The notes: generated by a model from the letters alone, not told the origin. A stretch of 64,000 nucleotides of DNA from Manduca sexta (GCF_014839805.1 NC_051130.1:2852001-2916000); one strand, 5' to 3'; shown: positions 37,807-51,144, numbered from the stretch's first letter. Numbers and translations are program-made.

Positions 37807-39154
37807 TCACTTATAAAATGCTATTACAGATTAAGCTGTCATATGTTTGCAAAAACAATACTACAAGTAAACACGGTTGACAACATTGCAAGTGAAACCT
37901 GGAAATTTAAGCGCCGAAAAGTCTTTTTCCCTTTCATACTGCACGTGTAAAAACGTAGTTCGGTGGTTCCCGACACGTTTCCATTGTTGGCAAATGGGAC
38001 GAGGGTGGGAGCGGCAAGGGAGGGGGGTGACCCAAAAACCACCTGCGCTACGACAAAGTGTGCTGTTTTCTTGAATTGTATGACATTTCAGCGTGTGATT
38101 ATTCGTCTATTAATTTTGGGAGCGTGGAAGCTTATACGAACTACCAAAAAATATTGTGGTTCTTACGTGACGTCTGCGATATAGCTGAACTTAGTTCATG
38201 TATTTTTTTGTCATCGTTCTTCTCTCTAACAAGTTCTATTGTCAATGTATCATCAGAAAATTAAAAGAAATGTTCTCTGTATTGTTTTCTGGCTGATCAA
38301 AATGAGCATTTGGAATTTATAAGTTCAATTCAGAGTTTTGTCCAAATGTAATGTGGGCCAACTTATCATTATTTCTACAAATCGCTAGAATTTTGCCGGC
38401 CTTCTACTGGACGTACGCGATCAATATTGGCGTAACACGACTCGGTCTAGTTTACTAAAATCTATGAACACGTGTAAAATATTTGAACAAAAGAAAACAA
38501 TTCTCAGAAGGGCGTTTAGCAATGAATGCGGGAGAGGGCCATAAAATAAAGACGGCTGGATAAGAGCCGCACATCCTCGCTAGGGTTGCCAGTACCGTGA
38601 TAATAACTTGTAATTTATACGTATATTGCGGCAGCCATTTTTGTTTTGTCGATAAAAGTATTTTTTCGTGAACTGTAAAAGTAAAACTAAAAGATCGAAC
38701 AGTTACTATAGCTCACAAGTCAAATAAAACACGTAAGAGTTACCACTACACCAAAGTCAAAATGTTGGCAAAATAATACATTTCAGTGTAACTGTCAATG
38801 AATAAATTGGCTATAAGACGAAGAGACTTATGCTAAAGATACTCTTCTAAAAATTAAGTTATAGTCAAACGTGGCGCTTAACACTTGAAATTACAGTCTA
38901 TGTTTATTTATACCTATCTTTATAATATTTATAAGACTTATAAAATAAAAAAAAGAATACTAATAAAAATGGCGGTTTTGTCACTCCTGACAATCACTTA
39001 TAGCCAACCGTCAGGCGGATATAAGAAAAAAAAACGAAAAATATGGGGCAGCATAAGGTGTACGAAATATATATTGAACTATATTATGTAGATACATACA
39101 AACATAATATATATTATGTAAACAGTCCAGCGTTGCCTCGCTTCTAAGCTGGGA

Positions 39155-39227
39155 GGAATCTCGAGTCTATCTACGTAGGTATCACAACATCGTATATTTC
39201 TGCGGCTGAGCAGCAGTGTTCACTGTT
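39155..39227 (-). mobile_element. Repeat family D, 3' fragment
   Basis: GTAGGTATCACAACATCG and GAGCAGCAGTGTTCACTGTT match the corresponding part of the copy at 54151-54447. Confidence 0.5.
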
Positions 39228-39495
39228 AAAATACATAATACATGTGCTAGTGTAGGTTACTACAAAGGTTTATAGGATAAGTTTAAGGTTTGACTATACA
39301 ACTTGCTATTCGAGATTACATTGTAATCGCTTGGTTTCTTATTCAGCTGTATTAAAATAACGTTTACAAAATAACATCATCCACGCGCATATATAAAATG
39401 TTATCGGCCCCTACAATATGTTATAAGCGACAAAGGTTTTCAAGTTCCAGAATGGGTTTTAGCGTACATGTTATTCGATAGGCATTTCTTCAATT

Positions 39496-39680
39496 CTTTT
39501 TTTTATTGCTTTGAGTGATGAGACAAGCTTGCCGTTCGCCTGATGGTAAGCGATACGACTGCCCATAAACAGAAACACCATCCGAAACCTAAAAGTGATG
39601 TTTGATATTCCTCTGCGTTCGTCATCCTAACACATGAGATGTTAGGTCTTATTATGTCCAGTAGTTACACTGGCTACAAT
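39496..39680 (+). mobile_element. SINE-like repeat, family D, 3'-truncated
   Basis: It begins TTTTTTTTATTGCTTTGAGTG, carries GATGGTAAGCGATACGACTG and ends near GTTACACTGGCTACAAT. Confidence 0.75.
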
Positions 39681-40227
39681 ATTTTTCTTACAATAATGGT
39701 TTTTAGTGCTCTGAATATCTTATTTTCTATATTGCTATCGATCAACAAATATAAATATGCAGCGTACTCCGAAATACTGTTTTAAACCAGCCGACAAAAA
39801 TTGTAATATTGTTGTGAGACAACCCTAATCCGATCATTTTTCCCGTTCCGCGTTAGCTGCGATGTATGGCCGCGATAAAGTTGTTCAGTTTGAGTGACAT
39901 AGCTTTGTGTTAGCTCATTTATATGAAGATTACGAAAATGTAAAGTTTTCATCAATCTATAATATACATGGGCGCCGGGAGGGGGGTGCAAATAGGTGCA
40001 AGTTCACCCTCTAGAAATAAAACATAAAAAATATAAGTCCCTGAATAAATCTGCAATGGGAAATATCGATCATAGAGGTTTTTTTTAACGCATTTACAAT
40101 AATTAAAAATACCAGCGCTATTTGAATTTGAAAAACATAACATTGTTAAAGATATTATGTAGTAAGTATAGTACGTAGGTGTAGATGCACCGCCCTAAAA
40201 CTAATCTTGGCGGCACCCATGCCATTA

Positions 40228-40400
40228 TATAAAGCTGAAGATTTTGTTTGCATCCACTAATCTCAGGAACTACTAAACCGATGTTTATTTTTTTCACTAA
40301 TAGGAAGCTACATTACTCATGAGTAGGAATAGGAATGAATAGGCCTTTATCCCGGTAAAACTTCTTCACTCCGGCGGAACCACGGGCAAAAGCTCATTAC
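40228..40400 (+). mobile_element. Helitron-like relic
   Basis: It has CTCAGGAACTACTAAACCGA near the 5' side and TTCTTCACTCCGGCGGAACC, then GGGCAAAAGCTCATTAC, at the decayed 3' end. Confidence 0.45.
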
Positions 40401-40992
40401 TAAAATAAAAACAATCTTTATTTGTTGATACATTTATAAGAATTGAACCAGAATATTAAAATAATGTTACTTATATACATAAATAAAATAGTGCTATGTA
40501 GAAAGCCGCTGTGGCGTAGGCCTCTACTAAAACTTTCCAAACATCTCTTTGTTTTACTTATCCAAAGAAATCCACATCTAAGCCTGAAAATGTCTCTCCA
40601 TCTCTTTCTAGCTCTGCCTTTTCTCTTTTTTCTGTCTCTTGTTACCCATTATGTTAACGTTTTGTCCAGCTGAACATCCATATAAAAAATTAAAGAGGTT
40701 TATATATCTTTCATAAATCAAAAATTAAACTTGATAAACGACGACTGACAAAAGAATGTCCTTGGCATTAAGTTTGCCTGTATACCATGTGTGTAGTGTT
40801 TTAGGAAATAAATAGGATTTAGAAAAGACCGACTGGCTTTTTTTTGTTATAATTTTCATATCTATATTATCTAAATAATGTTAAGTAACGCGAAGAAAAA
40901 ATTTGACGGTCGTTTAATTTTATCGAGCTGCGTGACTCATTGAAGTTGGCAAATGTTAGAGAGAATTTTAATGTTAGCTATCGGGCTATATT

Positions 40993-41077
40993 CTCTACAT
41001 ATCCGGTTCTAACAGGCCGGCATAATTGTTTCGACTATCGAAGGCTAACCATCTCCCGTCAGTCAGCACAGCGATGG
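40993..41077 (+). mobile_element. Repeat family B fragment
   Basis: Only the central part is present: ATCCGGTTCTAACAGGCCGG and the following CGACTATCGAAGGCTAACC block. Confidence 0.6.
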
Positions 41078-42289
41078 GGTCACATAGCCGTGCACGCATT
41101 CAAAAGAATCCGGTAGAAAATGTACTGGGGGTAGCTTAGGAGAATTAACTTACACATACGCAGTTTAAACCATAAGGGTTATTATTCCTTGAATTTATAA
41201 CTACTCCCCGCTGTCGTCACAAACGACAAAAACATTACGCGAACTTGCGTAAAAAGTTACGACTTATAAAAACTTGACCCACATAACTTTTTATAAGAAA
41301 ATAGCATTTTGTATCGTCGAAGATTGAGTCGGTCGGTGTCTGGCAAATCGATGGATCTCGCAACCCAATTTGCCGCAAGGGGCTTTCGTTTGCGGTCCGC
41401 AGACCTCTCGCCTCTTCGGAGTTTCCAGTCGTTGTTAAAATAAGCCTTATTTTATTTTGTTATGAGATTTAAAAAGTGTAGTGATACATTGATGCGTGAA
41501 TGTAGTAGTGTACTAAAAGTCTTAAGCAAATGCGGCAATTGAGTATTTTGATTCGATAAAAACGTACGTTATGCTGGTTTGCAGTGTATTCTCTAGGTAT
41601 ATAACTTTAAACCACTTATCATATCGCGGAAGAAAACAAGCAAGAGGAATGGTAGGGCTACAGCATGCGCTCTGCCTTTCATATTGGAGATAACCATTAT
41701 GAAACGACATACTATGAATCACATACTGTGATTCGGTATGAGATTATAGTGATAAAATTAACTTTAGTTTGACGATAATAAATTTAATGAAATTAAACAA
41801 AAAAATTGTAAACTGTTTATAATTTTAGTTATTAATGTCATCCATAAAAATCCAAAATACAACTTACAAAAAAAAAAAATTCATTTTAAAATTCTTCCCA
41901 GCGTTTGAGTAAGCAGCCATGGATTTGATTAGTAGCGACTCCGCGCACTGTAATAGTTTATCGCGCAAGGCTTTTTAGCCTCAACTCGTCGAGGCTTAAG
42001 CCACTCGTAAGAACACTTTAATGAGATGTAGTATGAAAGTAAGAAGTCTTGGCTTGTTTATTTCGCCTCGAGCTAGCGGCAGTTGTGCCCTACATTCCGT
42101 TATGAATGAAGATATAGTTTTAAAGAGGTTGTCATATTATGAAAATAATGTGATTTGACATTTATTTTATTTCCACATTTTGTGCGCTAGAACCACACTG
42201 AGTTTTGTGTGTAACATGCTGCTTAAGCAATCAGAAATGAGGTGAAGAAAAACATAGGCTAATGGATTAGCAAGCTAAAGTAGCAGTGA

Positions 42290-42480
42290 GCAGGGCCCAT
42301 ACTTCGCAGAAATGATGGTAGATGGAGCAACAAGTTCTCGAATGGAGACCACGTTCCCGCAAGCGCAGTGTTGGATAGACACCTCGATTAAGGTCGCAAA
42401 AACATACTATGTACGCAAGTCTTAGACACATCCATCTGGAAATCTTAGGGGACGCTATTCAGAGTAGACTTCATGTTGAT
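42290..42480 (+). mobile_element. RTE-type LINE 3' fragment
   Basis: It contains GATGGTAGATGGAGCAACAA, CCATCTGGAAATCTTAGGGG and ACGCTATTCAGAGTAGAC, a decayed version of the polymerase C-terminus. Confidence 0.55.
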
Positions 42481-42514
42481 GCGGCATGACAAAGTCTGTC
42501 ACACGAGGTGAATA

Positions 42515-42615
42515 GACAGATGAGGGTCGCAAAAACATTTGGACGCAGGCCGCTTTAGACAGATCCATCTGGAAATCTTTATGGGAGACAAATTTAAGTA
42601 GACTTCATGATGATG
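42515..42615 (+). mobile_element. RTE-type LINE 3' fragment, second copy
   Basis: GGACGCAGGCCGCTTTAGAC and CCATCTGGAAATCTTTATGG repeat the preceding fragment. The two may be a local duplication. Confidence 0.55.
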
Positions 42616-43369
42616 AGACTTAACCCAGTCGGTGGCAATATTGTACAGAAAACTGGTGGAATCACGCAACTTATTTACACGTTTTATCATACGATTAGAC
42701 GCCGTGCAGACGCTATCTCCTTGATAGACTACACACAAAAGCGCAGTAACTAGGTTGCAGTTTCTGTTTTCATACGATCACTATGAAATCAAATGATTTC
42801 AAATAAGTTGCTAAAACATCGTTATTAACACAAAAAATATAAATTTAGTAATAGAACTACACAAAATTCTATCAAAAATACCTGCTTTATACGCAGAATA
42901 TTATTTCTCTTAATTATTATTTAGAAAAATAATCCCTAAAACGATTACAAATAACATCCAGCACTATCTATCTTATTTAATTAAAAAAGTATTTACTTAT
43001 AGCCTGAAAACGAAAATAAAAAACCCCGTCATATTGTTTTAAAATATAAAACTATTTCTTGCACTAACAATATTAATTTTAAACGAAAAATCAAAAGTGG
43101 CGTCCGCAAACCAGGTTATATTTACCGCGATAAAACTATTTCCATATTTGCAAAGAACCGAAGAACGAGCCCCGGCATCTGTCACGACGAGAAATAGCTA
43201 ATTCCGAAACGGATTAAGTAGTTGGTCTACTATTGACAGCAGAATAGCGGCCATAAATAAACGTTCTTCAATGAAGACCGCTATTTTCCATTGATGCCAG
43301 GCAAATATTTTGCCTAGCCGCTGTTATTTTGAACGAAACTGATACGAATGAAATCACAGTATAAATTAT

Positions 43370-43470
43370 GACTTGATTAAGGTCACAGGAATACGCTAGA
43401 TGCAGGCCGCTTACGACAGGTCCATCTGGAAATCTTTAGGGGAGGCCTATGTTCAGTAGGAGACTTTATG
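43370..43470 (+). mobile_element. RTE-type LINE 3' fragment, third copy
   Basis: ATGCAGGCCGCTTACGACAG, CCATCTGGAAATCTTTAGGG and GAGGCCTATGTTCAGTAGGA form the best-kept of the three. It runs straight into two palindromes at 43458-43537. Confidence 0.65.
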
Positions 43471-43537
43471 TAGCTACATAAAGTCTCCTGATCATAATCA
43501 TCATCAGCTGATCTCCATCAGCTGATGATGATTATGA
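43458..43537. repeat. Two adjacent perfect palindromes at a LINE tail
   Basis: A 32-bp perfect palindrome (half-site AGGAGACTTTATGTAG, 43458-43489) is followed by a 21-bp inverted repeat (43492-43512 and 43517-43537, ending CATCAGCTGAT) with a 4-base spacer CTCC. Confidence 0.9.
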
Positions 43538-43774
43538 AGGCTATACATGATCAAACCGCGGCATGCTTTGCAAATAACCTGCCATCTATTGTACTACAAG
43601 CTTTAAAAGAAACACGCGCGAACCCTTGAGCGAACCATGCCATCCCGACGGGTAACTCGCGTTTAGTCGATTCTCCTTTTTAATTTATTCATTTACTCTC
43701 TGCTTGTTTTAAATGACTTCACTTCAAGAATCTCACTAAAACTAAAGAATATTTTAACAAGATTGGTTGAGTTT

Positions 43775-44080
43775 GTTTTTTACAATTGAATGACACGAGC
43801 ATACCGCTTGCATGATGGTAAGTGATACGTTAGCCCATAAATTATAATAGCAATAACATACAGAACATTGAATTAGTAAGTACTGCGTGAAACTCCATTG
43901 CACTCTTCACCTTGAACCGTTAGTTATTAAATTCATAATGCCCAGTAATTACGCTGACTACAATGTACTTCTAACCGGAAAACAACAGTGCGTGCACACT
44001 GCTGCTTGTCAACATAAATAGACATTACGGTGTTATCTACCAAGACGGCCCCGCGCATCCGAGAGACCTCTAGTAGTATT
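43775..44080 (+). mobile_element. SINE-like repeat, family D, old full-length copy
   Basis: It is heavily diverged but aligns over its whole length, from GATGGTAAGTGATACG through AATGCCCAGTAATTACGCTG to CCGAGAGACCTCTAGTAG. Confidence 0.6.
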
Positions 44081-44373
44081 CGCTTCAATCCCACTTTGAA
44101 CTTTATAACACCGCATTCGAAATTAAAAAGGAAAAAATAAACTAAATTAGCGCTTCATTATTCAGTTTCAAGCATTTTAAAGTTTTTTCTGCTTCCCTTG
44201 AGCAGAATTAGCTAGAAACTTTAAGACTGACTTTAACAAACGGCTCTCGCCAGATGTGAGAGTAATAAATACTTGTTTTAGAAACTGTATTATGCAATTT
44301 ATAAGCAGAATTACTTGAGTAAGCAAAATCCTATTTATATTAGTCAGTTTTCGAGTAGATGCTTTTATCTGCT

Positions 44374-44627
44374 GGCGATAGGACGTATTTTATATTCGCC
44401 TGGATAGCGACCACCGTACACAAGGTGTTAAAACCCGCCATAGTGGCCCACGTAAGTGTGTCGCGTTCCAGGATCAGCCTGTGTATATTCGGTTCCAAAA
44501 GGCCGTCATAATTGTGTCGACTACAGAGGGATACTCATCTCTCGCCAGTCGACACTCCATTGGACCCCTCTCCACTAACCATCAGGTGCAGAAGGGTGAA
44601 TTTACCATGATCGTATAAAAAAATAAT
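44374..44627 (+). mobile_element. SINE-like repeat, family B, near full length
   Basis: This is a well-preserved copy, with GATAGCGACCACCGTACACA, the central AAAAGGCCGTCATAATTGTG block and the 3' ACCATCAGGTGCAG, followed by an A-rich tail. Confidence 0.8.
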
Positions 44628-44661
44628 TTTTAAAGAGTCTTGCAGTTAGTGTAATCACTAG

Positions 44662-44921
44662 CCCCCTTATTCATAAACGTTTTTTATCTAAGGACGGAGT
44701 AAAGCTGTGATAACAAGTCTGTTTTTCAGTGCCCAACGGCACTAAGAAACAGACATAGGGCCTTTGTGATTGGCTAATATTGTTGTATCTCAATATTAGC
44801 CAATCACAACGGCCCTATGTCTACGCACTGCGAGGGCTGTCATGCCGTCAGCACTGAGAAACAGACTTGTTATCACAGCTTTACTCCGTCCTTAGATAAA
44901 AAACGTCTATGAATAAGGGGG
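44662..44921. mobile_element. Fold-back MITE (260 bp) with TAG duplication
   Basis: Long terminal inverted repeats start CCCCCTTATTCATAAACG and extend about 70 bases with few mismatches. A second inverted repeat (GTGATTGGCTAATATTG and its complement) fills the centre. The flanks at 44659-44661 and 44922-44924 are both TAG. There is no coding capacity. A 3-bp duplication fits PIF/Harbinger-type movement, but the superfamily is not proven. Confidence 0.85.
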
Positions 44922-46159
44922 TAGGTCTATGAGGCAACATTGAACAGCCATGTGTGGTAGTTTAGAGGCGCAATGCAGCACCATACCGTAACTATTACAT
45001 ACTACGATGTATCGCAAGAAACGAAGGGGTTCTTAATTCTTATGCCTTTTTTTATGTCTTTACACCGAGTACTCTAAGATTTTTGGTCCGATTTCCATGA
45101 TCCCTTTTTTTATTTATTAAAGTAAGTTCGCGAAATGGTCTCACTTCAACATGTTTTTGTTTTGGGTTCATTTCTATTACATTAAGTGAGTTTTTTTTTA
45201 ATTCATGATCACAATTGTAGATGTTTCTGGTAAGTTTTCGCCTTTGTTTTCGTGATAATAAGGTGTTACATATAAAATACCTTCTTACAGTAAAATAGCT
45301 AAGTTAACGTCTATTCTATCTTACACTTAAAAATAATGAGCCAAAGATACCATTTCATCACATAGAGTAGTTGAGTACTATTTTTTTAAATATTATTTAA
45401 TTATCAAAACAGTATTTTATCCAAAATTTATCGGGAAAAGAATTTTCAAAATCCACGCAATAATAAATAAGTTATAAAGCTTTGAAATTTGGTGGAAAGG
45501 GATGCTATCAAATTATAGTAATATTGAAACGTACGTCACCCTGTGCCACCGGCAAAAACGCTGCATGAGTGAGAAAAGGACAGCGATAACCCCACCACGC
45601 CCCCTTTTGCTCACAACAATATTTCAAATATGAATAACTGCTTTATTTATCAACCAATTTTGATGCTGATTTCACAGAAGAATTTATTTTTAATATTATT
45701 TTGTTACATATAAAATAATAAACTAAATTAAACATAGGAAACTATCCAATTCAATCTTTTAAGACAAAGCGTAGTACGTTCCGAAATCGAGTCGATAACT
45801 GGCTTCAGAGCTCCAGACGTTCCACCGAAATGGCACGAATACCTTCGAACAATGATGTAATTTCCTCCTGAACTCCACATTACAGTTTATGTTTGAGGAT
45901 ATAAGGTCGAAGTTACGATGGCAGCGCGCCGACCCCCAATTGAAACGATTCGACGACACTCGAAACTTTCCGAATTAGGTCGATGTGAAATTTAAAAAAT
46001 ATCCGAGCATGCTTCAATGGATATTCGAATCTATTTTCCTTAAGGATGAATATTATTGATTAATGTATTATGATTCAAAAAAAACATAAAACCATTCTTC
46101 AATAAAATTATAAGCGAAGGTCAAAGTTGTATATGTTTGTCGTTTTTTATTTAAGTAAT

Positions 46160-46423
46160 ACATACATACATACATAACATCACGCATTTTATCCCCGAAG
46201 GGGTATGCAGAGGTGCAACTAGGGCACCCACTTTTCGCCAAGTATGTTCCGTCCCATGTATGATAGGGGGCGAGCCTAACGCCATGTCGGGCACAAATTC
46301 CAAACTCCGGGCTGATACTGAGCAGAAAAACCCAAATATCACTTTGCCCGACCCGGGATTCGAACCCAGGACCTCAGAGTGCTATTGTACCGGACATGCA
46401 ATACAACTACGCCACCGAGGCAG
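46160..46423 (-). mobile_element. SINE family A, full length with target-site duplication
   Basis: On the - strand it has head CTGCCTCGGTGGCGTAGTTG, B-box GGGTTCGAATCCCGGG, body, and a (TATG)n tail. A perfect 13-bp direct repeat TTATTTAAGTAAT flanks it at 46147-46159 and 46424-46436. Confidence 0.9.
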
Positions 46424-47011
46424 TTATTTAAGTAATGGATTAACATAACTAACCTCTAGTTGACTGTCTTTCGATCAACATGTTTCTTGATAGACCGACA
46501 TGATTTTTTGCCGGAACAATATGATTTTTACCTTAAAATAACTTATTGATCATAACTTGATATGCTTTACGTCCGAATAAAATACATCCTGTGCGTAATT
46601 TAGTAAATCTGAAAATAACTTTCATCAAGTCGAAAGCACGAGCAAGTTAATTATATTTGGCCAAACATTTTCCATTCCAATTGCAAACATTCCACAAACT
46701 TGAAGCAACAACTATACAAATTAATTAAACTACAAAAAAGGAGTGAATGGCTCAAGTTTTGCTCGAATACTTGGCTTTTAATGAGGAGAGGAATAAGACA
46801 GCGTCGGTTTGAATAATTGTTTCAGGAAGCAACATCTCTTCTTTGTTAGTGGATACAATGAACGAAATTGAGATAATTGAGAGGAGTTTCATTATTGCGG
46901 AATGATGAGATGAGTACATTGCTCGCCTGATGGTAGGCTTCTGTCCAAAAACTGTTACTATGATCTAGAATAAAGTACCGTATATAGCAATGCTGTGTTA
47001 CATGCATGGCA

Positions 47012-47412
47012 AAGTGATCTAATAGAATGTCGACTGACGAGAAATGATTACCCCTGGGTAGTCGACACAATTAAAAATAAAATAAAAAAAATAAAATACT
47101 TTATTTATCACGTAGGCGAACAAAGTTGCACTTATGATACGTCAAAACAAAGAATAAGAATAATTATTATTTCTATACAACTATTAAAATTACTTATATA
47201 ACTATGGAGATTTTAAATTAGGGATAAAGTTTATACAACAGACAAGGTACAAACCGAAGTAACCAGCTCGGACTGGCAAGTAGGGGGAAATTATGCCGGC
47301 CTGTTGGAATCAGATATACACAGGCCGATCCCGGAACGCGACGTACTTACGTGGGCCACTATGGCGGATTTTAACACCGTCTGTACAGTGATTTAAAATA
47401 TATCCTACCACC
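47012..47412 (-). mobile_element. Repeat family B split by a nested insertion
   Basis: Parts at 47012-47073 and 47289-47412 are consecutive in other family B copies. The 215 bases between them are a separate retroposon flanked by AATTA. Confidence 0.75.
47074..47288 (-). mobile_element. 5'-truncated retroposon nested in a family B repeat
   Basis: The insert is flanked by a 5-bp duplication AATTA (47069-47073 and 47289-47293). Read on the - strand it ends GTTCGCCTACGTGATAAATA, then a long T/A-rich tail. The same 3' sequence occurs at 56402-56460. The parent element is not identified; a LINE 3' end is likely. Confidence 0.7.
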
Positions 47413-49326
47413 ATATTATAAAAGTAGTTTTAAGAAGAATAAATTGCGTTACATTGATGTTTGTTAATGTCAGTAAAAAAAAATCTGCGCTCCGCTCTGC
47501 CATAAATGCGCCAGACCATACGTTACGCGCTTGTTATGCACTTGCAAAACTACCTATGGCATAAAGAATAAGGCTCTTAATTCTTAAATACTTATATACG
47601 CACAATACAGTAACTCTATCCAAAATTTATTTCAGTAGAAACTTTCCCCATAACCTCTTAAACGTTAAATAGTTTGCTAGAATCCGCAATTACCCAAAAG
47701 TTCCCTTCGAAGGTGAAACTGGAATTAATGATACATATCTAAGATGTCCCAAAGGACTCATGACTTAAGTGTGAGTCGTGCAACTAACAATTTCAGCAGA
47801 ACTTTAATACTTCAAAAATGGTGGGGGACCAGGTTGGATATTTAAATAATTTTGGCTCCAGAAAATTAAGGATAACCTTCTTCTAAAGGCATAGGAAAGT
47901 TATGGAAGGAGATTCTTTAAGAAATTCGAAATATCATTTACCAAAAAAAAAATGACGAACTGACGCTTTTGGCTAAATTTCTCTGGGGCCCATATTTTAT
48001 AAATATATAAATTCTTTATAGGTTATAGCTCGTAACCAACATCTGGCACCCCTGCTAAAAAGGCGTCTTTATTCATTCTAAAATATTTATGACATATTTC
48101 CTATATTTTTATAGATTAATTATTTTTGTAATTGCTCTAATAATCCCAATATACTATTCAAATTTTAGAATTAATAAGGATAAAAGACCTCTAGAAAAAG
48201 CGAAATATGGTTAAGATTTTCTTCCTGAAAAGGGTACATATCAGAGCGTGGCCCAAAGTGGCGTACATCGTTACTGCGTGTTCCTATAAAAGACATCCAA
48301 ACATCTTAGCATTATACGGGTTTATTTTGACATTGCGTTACTAAGTGAAACTCTACTTATCTTTTTAAAAATAACAGTTTCAAACAAGTACCTGTAACCG
48401 TAGATTTAAAATAAAAAATTAAGTTTCGAACAAAATAAATAAGTAATTTTAATTTTACACGCCCTAATGCCACTCCTCTAAAATAATTCGTCGCAGTGTC
48501 AACATCACACTTTGTCAGAAATACATTCTGGCTGAACGAGACGCCCTATTGCACTAAACTACAAAATAACAAAAAAATATGAAATGTAGAACTGGATTTT
48601 TTGTTGTAAACATTTTTTATTCATAGATAATTTTTGGCACAATATTAGCAGAGGTAATGACCGGTTCCATTTATTAACGCAATGTCAAAACAACTGTTTA
48701 TATTATCCTGCAACCTTCAATACCCCATTCGGATTCCCGAATGCGTACTAGCTTTAAATCTAGATATACCATCCGTTTCATACCAACGCATTAAAAAGTC
48801 TTCCATCATAGAATAATAGACTTATAGAGCATGTCATAGCCATAAACATTAGTGTTAGATTCCCTTGGCAGCGGGCGAGCTGACTGTCTTAATAATTTGT
48901 TTAACAGGAAACATCGTGACAAGATCGTCGGCTGCAATTTATTGGTTTAATACAGAATGATGAAACGGACCTGGTGGTAAACTGACTTCCCATAAACGTA
49001 ACTCAGTAAGCTACTGAATTGATGTAATGTGCTCGAACGACATTAGATAATGCCAAGTACTTACACTTGATGCGATTATCTTCAACTAGAAAACAACGCT
49101 TGCTTGATGGCAGAATATACAAAGCGGATGCTGTGTCGCGACGGTCAAATAGTTAATCAGCTAATTAAAGTCAGGACCAAAGAAGTTTTTAAATCAAAGT
49201 TTTTAAATTTTTATGGTCACTATAAAATACCGACTTTTATAATTTTGAGATGTATAATATTGTTTGGCGTTAAATGGTATAGACAGGTAATCACAACCAA
49301 GTTAGGATCGAGGTTCAAAACTTGGG

Positions 49327-49569
49327 GTCTACCACGCTGGCCTAGTGAGGATTGGTAGACTTCACACACCCTCGAAAATTTCTATAGAGAATTTCTCAGG
49401 TATGCAGGTTTCCTCACGATGGTTTCCTTCACCGTTAAAGCAAGCGATAATTCACAAAGAATACAAACATATTTTTTTTTAGAAAAGTCAGAGGTGTGTG
49501 ACCTTGGGATTTGAACCTGCGGACATTCGTCTCGGCAGTCCGTTCCACAACCAACTAGGCTATCGCTGC
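49327..49569 (-). mobile_element. SINE-like repeat, family C, tail end missing
   Basis: It shows TCTACCACGCTGGCCTAGTG to the head CCAACTAGGCTATCGCTGC. The B-box-like GGATTTGAACC is clear in reverse. Confidence 0.75.
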
Positions 49570-50870
49570 TTTTCCACGGCATGTTGTGTTGTATTACCGT
49601 GATAAAATACACATCACAACTAGACCAAAGTAAATATAAATCCCTCATAACTGAATTTCGGCTACGGTTGCCAATATCAACGGAGATCAGCCAGGTCCGC
49701 AAGAGATATTATAGTGCACAAGTGAGTGCGCAATACGCAGGTGCACTCTCATAGTCCGGTGAGACGGCAATCCGACATGACCGAAGAGAGAATAAGCGCA
49801 GGACCAACGACTTTTCGTACTTTCCACGGCACAGGATATCACAATGCTAACGTCTTCATATCAAACTGCGACTAAGTAATTTTTAAAATGGAAAACAAAT
49901 AGTCACAATTATTTTTGGCCCAAGTTGTGTGCCCAGTGGTGGTAGACATAAGGCGTTTTTTTCTGATAAAAAATACCTTAGTGCGGCAGTCGTATTCGTA
50001 CCGCATACACATAACAAATACGCCACCATTGATAGTTAGAATATTCAAGACATATCCCTTCAAATATAAATCCAATAAAATATTCAAAATCAAATCTACG
50101 TATGTAATCTGAAAGAGCAAGAAAGCTATTCAATACCCCCCCTCCTCCCCCCTCCGTCACTCTTATCGTAAATGAACATGGATAAAAATTTGGATCCTTC
50201 ATAAGAACTTAGATTCACACGCATTTATCTTTAAATATCCGCTATAACAATTCAATATACGCGATTCCGAGGACCCTAATCTTAAAAACATAATGAGTAC
50301 TAGCATTTCGTCGCGGTTCACCTGACAGAGACTCGAGATGATACTGTATATTACCGAAGTAAAAAGACAACTAGACTAATAATCAAAGACTTGATATCTC
50401 AATAATATGTGTGGCAAATAATCCAATTCCATTAAACGGTACACGCTCCTCCAAAATATCTAAATATCTCTCCAACCTTTCACATTTATAACTTAATTTA
50501 AACCTAATCTTAAAGAGTGAAAGTTTCCGTTTGGGAAGTCGACAAAACATAAAAGTACGAATAATATGCATAAGTGCAGTCTGTAAAACGTTTTAATAAT
50601 AATTCGATTAAACATAAATTATAAAAGCCGTCCGAAATCGATTTATGTGGACCCTTTGCCACTGTAAGCTGGATTCCTTATTTGTACAACTTGCAGTTAG
50701 TAAAATAGCTTGCACAGCTTAAATCACTTTCCAGCTTATCATTTCGCACCGAAAATCAAGTATTACAGTAATTACAAAATTTACCTTTTATTGGTGACTG
50801 CCCATGCGAGTCAATTCTTGAAAAAGTAAGATTTCACCGACGTGACAGGCTTTTCTCAGAATAAATAATA

Positions 50871-51144
50871 ATATCAGCCCAGTATTATATACTGTCCCAC
50901 TGTTGGGCACGGGCCTCCTCTACTACTGAGAGGGATTAGGCCTTAGTCCACCACGCTGGCCTAAAATTCCTATAGAGAATTTCTCAGGTATGCAGGTTTC
51001 CTCACGATGTTTTCCTTAACCATTAAATCCACAAAGAATACACACATAATTTTTAGAAAAGTCAGAGGTGTGTGCCCTTGGGATTTGAACCTGCGGACAT
51101 TCGTCTTGGCAGTCCGTTCCACAACCAACTAGACTATCGCTGCC
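50871..51144 (-). mobile_element. SINE-like repeat, family C, near full length
   Basis: It runs from ATATCAGCCCAGTATTATAT to CAACTAGACTATCGCTGCCG. About 35 bases are deleted after CACGCTGGCCTA. Confidence 0.8.

Noticed and set aside
40443..40673. 76-codon open frame rich in Leu and Phe
   Set aside because: The DNA contains GGCGTAGGCCTCTACTAAAA, which resembles reversed LINE sequence; it is probably a decayed LINE fragment and too weak to list.
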